Source: an uncultured Verrucomicrobiota bacterium (lineage in GTDB: Bacteria; Verrucomicrobiota; Verrucomicrobiia; Opitutales; Seribacteraceae). From it: 58,454 nt of DNA. The stretch's first letter is position 1; the number at the start of each line of letters is the position of its first letter. This document shows, in pieces, positions 53,538-58,454 of the stretch. The DNA is taken from NCBI GenBank assembly GCA_902569115.1, contig CACFTI010000011.1:1-58454 (forward strand), given 5' to 3'. The notes beneath the pieces are model-generated. The model was not told the DNA's origin and did not search any database. It saw only the letters and a list, made by a program, of their open reading frames with translations. The translations under genes and the position numbers were made by a program.

Positions 53538-54353
53538 ATGAACGAATTATTTGATGTTAGCGGAAAAGTAATTGTAGTGACCGGAGCCACCGGAATCTTA
53601 GCTGGCGGTGCTGCTCAATATCTCCAGAAAAACGGTGCTAAAGTAGTGTATCTTGGCAGAAATCAGGAAAGAGTGGATAATGCCATCACTAATGCAGAAG
53701 CCATTTCCCCGGATTGCATGGGGGTTACCTGTGATGTCCTGGATGAGCAGGGACTGGAAGCCGGATATTCCAAGGTGGTGGATAAATTTGGAAGAGTGGA
53801 TGCATTGATAAACGGAGCTGGAGGAAATATGTCTGGAGCCACCATCGGACCTGATAAAGAAATCTTCGACCTTGATCTTAAGGATTACAGTAAAGTCATG
53901 GATCTTAATCTTAAAGGTACCGTCGTCCCAACCCTAGTTTTCGGTAAAGCCTTCAAAGAGCAGGGCACCGGTTGCGTAATCAATTTCTCCTCCATGTCTT
54001 CAACGCAAGCCCTCACCCGGGTTCTTGGCTATTCAAATGCAAAAGCTGCGATCGATAACTTCACCCGCTGGATGGCCACCGAAATGGCACTCAAATACGG
54101 GGACAAGGTCAGGGTTAATGCCGTGGCACCTGGTTTCTTTATTTCCAAACAAAATAAAGCCTTATTGACGAACGAAGATGGTACTTTTACGGAACGTGGC
54201 CAGCAGGTAATCAACAAAACACCATTCAAGCGTTTCGGAGAACAGGAAGAAGTTTATGGGGCAATTCACTACCTGCTATCGGATGCATCTTCATTCGTAA
54301 CGGGCACGGTTATGGCAGTGGATGGAGGCTTTTCCTGCTTTTGCGGGGTCTAA
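53538..54353 (+). CDS. SDR oxidoreductase, D-mannonate/fructuronate-type
   Basis: The 271-residue SDR has TGATGILAGGAAQYLQKNGAKVVYLGRN, NGAGGNMSGAT, DLDLKDYSKVMDLNLKGTVVPTLVFGKAF, SSMSSTQALTRVLGYSNAKAAIDNF (Tyr/Lys of the active site) and VNAVAPGFFISKQNKALL. The DLD..DYSKVMDLNLKGTV...VFG segment recalls the SDR-type D-mannonate oxidoreductases. With the KDG-like kinase it supports a uronate route, although the exact substrate is unproven. The regulator gene follows. Confidence 0.87.
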   Translation: MNELFDVSGKVIVVTGATGILAGGAAQYLQKNGAKVVYLGRNQERVDNAITNAEAISPDCMGVTCDVLDEQGLEAGYSKVVDKFGRVDALINGAGGNMSGATIGPDKEIFDLDLKDYSKVMDLNLKGTVVPTLVFGKAFKEQGTGCVINFSSMSSTQALTRVLGYSNAKAAIDNFTRWMATEMALKYGDKVRVNAVAPGFFISKQNKALLTNEDGTFTERGQQVINKTPFKRFGEQEEVYGAIHYLLSDASSFVTGTVMAVDGGFSCFCGV

Positions 54354-54379
54354 CAGTTTCTGGGCAAAAAGATCGGTCA

Positions 54380-55432
54380 ATGCCAATGAAAGCCAAATAT
54401 TATTCCACTTCGGATTTGGCCAAAAAAACGGGCACATCCCGACAGGTGATTTCGGCGATTATTAATGAGAATTGGAAAGAAAAAAGAATTTCTCAGGCCA
54501 CATATGACCGCATAACCAAACAGATGCATGAAATAGGCTTTGTTCCTAATCGGACGGCCATCTCCCTCAAAAAAAATAAAAAGGACCGAATTGGGATTCT
54601 CTGTCACGGCCCACTCTACTCGCACACTTCCATAGCACTGGAAAAATTAAATCATTACTTTCTCAGTTCCCAGAAGTCGGTTGAGATACATATGAGTAAT
54701 GAAGGGGAGCTATGTAATGCAGTGAAAGAAATGATGGGGCACCGCGTAAACAGGATAATCATTGTCCTAAGTCCCATGCTTCCGAATTTTGGTGAAGAAG
54801 ATTTGAGGGAAAAATCATTAACTCCATTCCTTAGTGCTGTCCCACACTTTTTTTACAATTTCCCCTTTGATGTGCATACGCCAGATGTGGCTCAAAGTCT
54901 ATTAAAGTGCGGTGGTCATTTAATAGGGTTCTCCAGACCCGACGCTTATGTCCCGTTTATTAAACGCCTACTTACAAAAAGAAAGGGCTGGGTATTGATG
55001 GATGAAAAAATCCATTCTTTTATTAAGAAAAGTTCGAAGACCCAAAAGTTGCTTTCAAAACTTAAGAAAGTGGTGACTTACCCAAACCCACAAGGAGGCA
55101 AATTAAGAGAGAATCCATTTTTATTAGGTCGGAAACTAGCTCAGAATCTTTTGCCACAAATTAAAGATTCGAACTTTGATTATTTGGTTACTTTTTCCGA
55201 TGGAATCGCACAAGGCGTTGCTCAATATTTAGATCAGCAGGGCATTTCGATCCCCGATGACCTGCAGATTCTTGGTTTTGACAAGATTGATTCGATTGAA
55301 TTCCTCAAGTTTCCCACATCAACTATCGAGGTGCCGGTAAACGAGATGATTGATAAACTGATAAGTTTAATGGAAACACCATCAAATGATAAATTTGATC
55401 ATCTCTGCATGACAAAACTACACTTTCTGTAA
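54380..55432 (+). CDS. LacI-like transcriptional regulator (atypical)
   Basis: The N-terminal part YSTSDLAKKTGTSRQVISAIINENWKEKRISQATYDRITKQMHEIGFVPNRTAISL is a LacI-type helix-turn-helix. The rest recalls a periplasmic-binding-like domain with DYLVTFSDGIAQGVAQYLDQQGISIPDDLQILGFD near the end. The start at 54380 (MPMKAK) is chosen; an upstream TTG lies inside the previous gene. It is shorter in the effector domain than usual LacI proteins, and some ligand-pocket segments are poorly conserved. It probably controls the sugar-acid operon. Confidence 0.82.
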   Translation: MPMKAKYYSTSDLAKKTGTSRQVISAIINENWKEKRISQATYDRITKQMHEIGFVPNRTAISLKKNKKDRIGILCHGPLYSHTSIALEKLNHYFLSSQKSVEIHMSNEGELCNAVKEMMGHRVNRIIIVLSPMLPNFGEEDLREKSLTPFLSAVPHFFYNFPFDVHTPDVAQSLLKCGGHLIGFSRPDAYVPFIKRLLTKRKGWVLMDEKIHSFIKKSSKTQKLLSKLKKVVTYPNPQGGKLRENPFLLGRKLAQNLLPQIKDSNFDYLVTFSDGIAQGVAQYLDQQGISIPDDLQILGFDKIDSIEFLKFPTSTIEVPVNEMIDKLISLMETPSNDKFDHLCMTKLHFL

Positions 55433-55806
55433 AAGGCTTGCATAGAAATTTATAAAAGAATTGTCCCCACTTAACCGATTTTGACCAATAAGAATTGTAA
55501 TGAATAAATATTTTTCAGAAAAAGTTGGGTTGAAATGTCAGTCTATTTTGAAAGAAAGTACTACTTCTATCAATTGCACAGTAGAATTGTTGAATCCCAT
55601 CAAGAATAAGTCACAAAACGCTGGCATTTAGTATTTTCTAAAAAAAAAGTCTCGATTTTGGACTGCCGATTCATTATCTGATATCGCACTTTCATTTGGA
55701 TGGACATTACTTATTACTATTTTAATACGCTTTCGTTAAACGCAACTTATTTGCCAATAGGCAAATTCGAAAACTTTCAGGAAAAGTTTGTCGTTTCAGA
55801 AAAGTA
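55433..55806. other. 374-base intergenic region with inverted repeat; no supported gene
   Basis: This AT-rich stretch separates the LacI-like gene from the deiminase-like gene. It holds a 43-codon ORF (55500-55631) with no clear match, continuing in the same frame after one TAG to 55739, where the translated LSDIALSFGW vaguely recalls an AraC-type helix. An inverted repeat (ATTTGCC, AATA, GGCAAAT) is at 55749-55766, about 40 bases before the next start. No RNA structure or tRNA is evident. Confidence 0.5.
55749..55766 (+). promoter_or_regulatory. Inverted repeat upstream of deiminase-like gene
   Basis: ATTTGCC and GGCAAAT form a perfect 7-bp inverted repeat around a 4-base loop, 40 bases before the ATG at 55807. 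It could be an operator or a 5' leader hairpin. There is no direct evidence for a protein. Confidence 0.4.
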
Positions 55807-57171
55807 ATGAAAAAGAATTCCTTTTCCCGAAAAAAATCTCAACATAGCGAAAATTCGTCAACAACTCATGACAATATTCAGATAGAGCCAGATTCGCACT
55901 CTCAGGCAAGTGAGCCAAAAGCGATTGCGAATAGAAGTTTTGGCCTCGAAAAGTTGGTTTATTCATTTGCCGCAGTCTTGATATTTATATCAGGCATTTA
56001 TTTTGGTACCAAATATCTCCCCGCTGATGTTGAAAATAACTACAAATTTTCAACAAAGCCGACTCCATCCATAAAAAAAGAGAATAACCTCTTTAAAAGA
56101 AGCACCACTTCATCCTACTCTGAACCTGAGGATTTCTTCCCCGCCGCTGAATTCCGTAAACAAGCGGCCATACTTCTAGGTTGTCAAAACAACCTCAACA
56201 AGATGTCTAAACTTTATGTCGATATCGCGAAAGCCATCGGCGGAAGAGTGCCTCTAATTGGAGTAGTTCCCACTGAAGCACAAGCCCTTGAGGGGGCAAA
56301 CATTATGAAGCAGCATGGACTGCCTCCAGAAGCAATGAGGTTTGTAGCTATGCCATCGAATTCAATTTGGATCCGGGACTACGCACCCTTTGTTCTCCGC
56401 TACGACCAAGATCGTGCTCTCCTTATTGATGCCAAGTATCAGACCCGTACCGAGCGGGAAAGAAGAAAACAGGACGACTACTTCAGTATGGAACTGGCCC
56501 ATATGCTTGATCTTCCTGTACGATCAATTCCTCTGATGCTTGAAGGGGGCAATCTGCTGAGCAATGGAGATGGCATGATCCTCACTAGCGGAAAGACCAT
56601 TGCGGTTAATGAACAGCAAGGAAATTTCCAACCAGACCAATTAATGGGCATGTTTAACGACTACATGGGAGCTCATAGCGTTTATTCATTTGCCCCGTTA
56701 ATGGATGAACCTAATGGACACATTGATATGTTCGTTACCCTGCTGGCAAAAAATATAGCGGTTGTCGGGCAAGTTTCACCTGGGATTGACCCTGATAGCA
56801 GCAGGAACCTCGATGAAACAGCAAACATGCTCGCATCCCTCAATACGACTGTCGGTCCAATGAGGGTAAAAAGGATTCCCATGCCTCCCAAGTGGGGCAC
56901 AGATTGGAGATCCTATACCAATGTGATTATTGCCAATAAACTACTCCTGATGCCTTCTTTCAGTGATGTAGATCCGGTTATTGAAAACAAAGCTGAAGCC
57001 ATTTACCGTTCGGTTCTTCCTTCAGACTGGAATGTAATTCGTATCAATTGCGACAAACTGGTGCTTCTTCACGGCCAACTTCACTGCATCAGCTACAATA
57101 TTCCCAATTTTGTTGATGTGGATAATCTTCTAAGCCAAGCCATACCCCAGCTTAATCAATCTACGGACTGA
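55807..57171 (+). CDS. Membrane-anchored agmatine/peptidylarginine-deiminase-like protein
   Basis: The 454-residue protein has a charged cytosolic-like N-terminus of about 45 residues, one membrane helix near residues 50-68 (YSFAAVLIFISGIYFGTKYL), then a deiminase domain. The catalytic set of the family is present: Asp191 in WIRDYAPF, His305 and Asp307 in NGHIDMF, LEGGN, and the nucleophile Cys427 in QLHCISYN. Agmatine deiminase (AguA) and the Porphyromonas-type peptidylarginine deiminase share it. The membrane anchor suggests that the enzyme acts outside the cytosol. Overlaps the EamA gene by 16 bases at the 3' end. Confidence 0.82.
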   Translation: MKKNSFSRKKSQHSENSSTTHDNIQIEPDSHSQASEPKAIANRSFGLEKLVYSFAAVLIFISGIYFGTKYLPADVENNYKFSTKPTPSIKKENNLFKRSTTSSYSEPEDFFPAAEFRKQAAILLGCQNNLNKMSKLYVDIAKAIGGRVPLIGVVPTEAQALEGANIMKQHGLPPEAMRFVAMPSNSIWIRDYAPFVLRYDQDRALLIDAKYQTRTERERRKQDDYFSMELAHMLDLPVRSIPLMLEGGNLLSNGDGMILTSGKTIAVNEQQGNFQPDQLMGMFNDYMGAHSVYSFAPLMDEPNGHIDMFVTLLAKNIAVVGQVSPGIDPDSSRNLDETANMLASLNTTVGPMRVKRIPMPPKWGTDWRSYTNVIIANKLLLMPSFSDVDPVIENKAEAIYRSVLPSDWNVIRINCDKLVLLHGQLHCISYNIPNFVDVDNLLSQAIPQLNQSTD

Positions 57172-58025
57172 GTCATAGGTTTAGACATCACTACGGCACC
57201 CAAAATTAAGCTGCCGCCCAGAATCAATCTCAATAAGTCCCCAGTACCCAAGGATTCAATCTCTCCAAAAACAAATAAGGAACATAGAATCGCCAGGGGC
57301 ACGACTGCATTATTAAAAGCAGCCAAGGTGCCCGGGTTTACTTTTGTCGCTCCTTTATTCCAGAGAAAAAAGCCCAGACCGGATGCCACGATGCCCAGGT
57401 AAACCACCGATTGCCATTGCTCAAGGCTGATATTGAGATTTGAGAAATCAGTAAGTAAAAAACTAAAACAACCAACACTCGCAAATCCTCCCAAGGAGAG
57501 AAGGGCAAAAACCGAATGATCCACGACCTCCGGATTCTCTTTTTTCCAGTCACGATATGCCACTTGACCAAAGGCAAAAGACACCCCGGCTCCCTGCATA
57601 AGAGAAAAACCCATCCAAATATCTCCCGAAGGAACGCTTTGTGCCTTGATGATCCCAGCGCCGACAACCGAGAGTAGAGCCACCAATATAAGTTTTTTCG
57701 AAAAGCTTTTCTGTCTGAAATTGTGTATCAGGACTACATAAATGGGCGTTGTAATAGAAAAAATAGCCACGATATGGGAGGGTATATACTGAAAAGCTTT
57801 CATATAGCACCCGTACATAACTCCAAACTGAATAGCCCCGATCAGCACCAATCTAATTCGATCTATCGCACCGATTGTTCTTATTTTGAGAAATAAAAGA
57901 AAAATAAGGGATGCTACCCCCAACCGCAAGGTTGCCACCAAAAAGGAATCTAACCCTGCCAAGGAACTTCCAATCAGACCAAAGGAAAAAGCCCAGATGA
58001 TTGAAACAACCGCAAGATAGATCAT
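57156..58025 (-). CDS. EamA/DMT-superfamily transporter
   Basis: The 289-residue protein has about ten hydrophobic segments in two EamA repeats, for example IYLAVVSIIWAFSFGLIGS at the start and a LLSVVGAGIIKAQ plus LILGGSLILGAVVMS at the end. DMT permeases export or import small metabolites such as amino acids or nucleotide sugars. The cargo is not known. It is convergent with the deiminase gene and 23 bases from the receptor-like ORF on its upstream side. Confidence 0.85.
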   Translation of the reverse strand: MIYLAVVSIIWAFSFGLIGSSLAGLDSFLVATLRLGVASLIFLLFLKIRTIGAIDRIRLVLIGAIQFGVMYGCYMKAFQYIPSHIVAIFSITTPIYVVLIHNFRQKSFSKKLILVALLSVVGAGIIKAQSVPSGDIWMGFSLMQGAGVSFAFGQVAYRDWKKENPEVVDHSVFALLSLGGFASVGCFSFLLTDFSNLNISLEQWQSVVYLGIVASGLGFFLWNKGATKVNPGTLAAFNNAVVPLAILCSLFVFGEIESLGTGDLLRLILGGSLILGAVVMSKPMTQSVD

Positions 58026-58047
58026 CTATCTCTCCGGATTAGCACGA

Positions 58048-58454
58048 TTACCAACTGTAAGTCGCCCCAAAGGAAAACTGATCTCCGCGCCCGGGTGTAC
58101 CCGGAATATCCTGAAAATTCTCATCCCATGGCTTATCGTAGGCCAGGAAAAGCTCGAGGTCATTAAACTTGGCGGGATAGTAACTGGCCGCTAAATGACT
58201 GTAGAAAGATTCATCAGGGCCCTTTCTTAAGGTGTTTTCGTGCTGATCACGCCATTCATTATCGACTCTAACTTGTAGCGAATCCAAAGCATCCCAGATC
58301 AATCCAAGTGTAAATCTATGTTTAGGAAAATTTAGGGCATAAAAGCTACCGTCGATCATGAGATTGCCATAATCCTCTTTTTTGGTAAGGAAGCCGTAAC
58401 TGATAATAGATTGGAATCTCTCCCAGTTTCGTGATGCCAAAAGCTCAACTCCGG
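58048..58454 (-). CDS. C-terminal end of a TonB-dependent outer-membrane receptor (partial)
   Basis: This frame is open to the right edge of the window, so the gene begins outside. The visible residues start GVELLASRNWERFQ and end with FSFGATYSW. Amphipathic strands alternate with loops, and the final aromatic residue (Trp) is the classic C-terminus of outer-membrane beta-barrels. 'GVEL' plus the following strand pattern is typical for the TonB-dependent receptor barrel. Substrate is unknown. Confidence 0.7.
   Translation of the reverse strand, partial: GVELLASRNWERFQSIISYGFLTKKEDYGNLMIDGSFYALNFPKHRFTLGLIWDALDSLQVRVDNEWRDQHENTLRKGPDESFYSHLAASYYPAKFNDLELFLAYDKPWDENFQDIPGTPGRGDQFSFGATYSW

Overview
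The window is 58 kb of bacterial chromosome at roughly 40% G+C by eye, densely packed with genes on both strands. It most likely comes from a marine-type member of the Verrucomicrobia (PVC superphylum). The best single marker is a 51-residue small basic protein at 29255-29410, of a type known only from Verrucomicrobia, Chlamydiae and relatives. Several DUF1080 (3-keto-disaccharide hydrolase) proteins, sugar isomerase and Gfo/Idh/MocA genes, and a verrucomicrobial-looking RNA polymerase omega subunit agree with this. No rRNA, tRNA, CRISPR array, insertion sequence or prophage is visible.

Layout. (1) 1-4759: the end of a flagellar operon, with a very large FliD-like cap protein (open at the left edge), a lipoprotein, a small FlgM-sized protein, FliS and a FlgN/FliT-like chaperone. 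(2) 4831-8235: leuC-leuD (leucine synthesis), then an unusual ExbB with a lipoprotein-like head, and ExbD. (3) 8262-24293: a surface-glycan and LPS-core locus with glycosyltransferases of families GT11, GT4, GT56, GT2, GT90 and GT9, an LpxL-WaaF fusion, WecE and NeuD/PglD-like enzymes, a WbqC-like protein, a PhyH-type dioxygenase and five methyltransferase-fold proteins. Its centre (about 12.0-19.5 kb) looks more AT-rich than its flanks. (4) 24437-30965: housekeeping genes serS, tilS, ftsH, small basic protein, cutA, rpoZ, smpB and trmL. (5) 31126-33734: a two-domain DUF1080 protein, a small membrane protein and a leucine-rich-repeat protein. (6) 33788-38743: a lipid operon encoding a CrtI/retinol-saturase-like FAD enzyme, a FabZ-like dehydratase, a FabI-like reductase, OleA, OleB and a small membrane protein; xerC/D follows, then a YceI protein and a strong terminator. 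(7) 40491-44405: cysC-cysD-cysN plus a coupled protein of unknown function. (8) 44458-55432: carbohydrate metabolism, with a secreted glycosidase-like protein, a DUF1080 protein, TIM-barrel isomerases, a ferredoxin, and a divergent sugar-acid gene set (MocA-type dehydrogenase, 2-hydroxyacid dehydrogenase, Ldh-family dehydrogenase, PfkB kinase, mannonate-oxidoreductase-like SDR, LacI-like regulator). (9) 55807-58454: a membrane-anchored agmatine/peptidylarginine-deiminase-like enzyme, an EamA transporter and the C-terminus of a probable TonB-dependent receptor.

How the parts fit. Region 3 looks like one module that builds the LPS inner core (WaaF, WaaC, WaaG- and WaaE-like enzymes plus a late acyltransferase) and decorates it with an outer glycan that probably contains N-acetylated 4-amino-6-deoxygalactose (WecE, NeuD-like, WecF-like). 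Region 6 is the most unusual: OleA and OleB are present with catalytic residues intact, but instead of OleC and OleD they sit with FabZ-, FabI- and CrtI-like genes. This suggests a long-chain hydrocarbon or ketone pathway of atypical composition. Region 8 resembles a catabolic island for uronate or aldonate sugars released from algal polysaccharides. All assignments come from reading the sequence; no database search was run.
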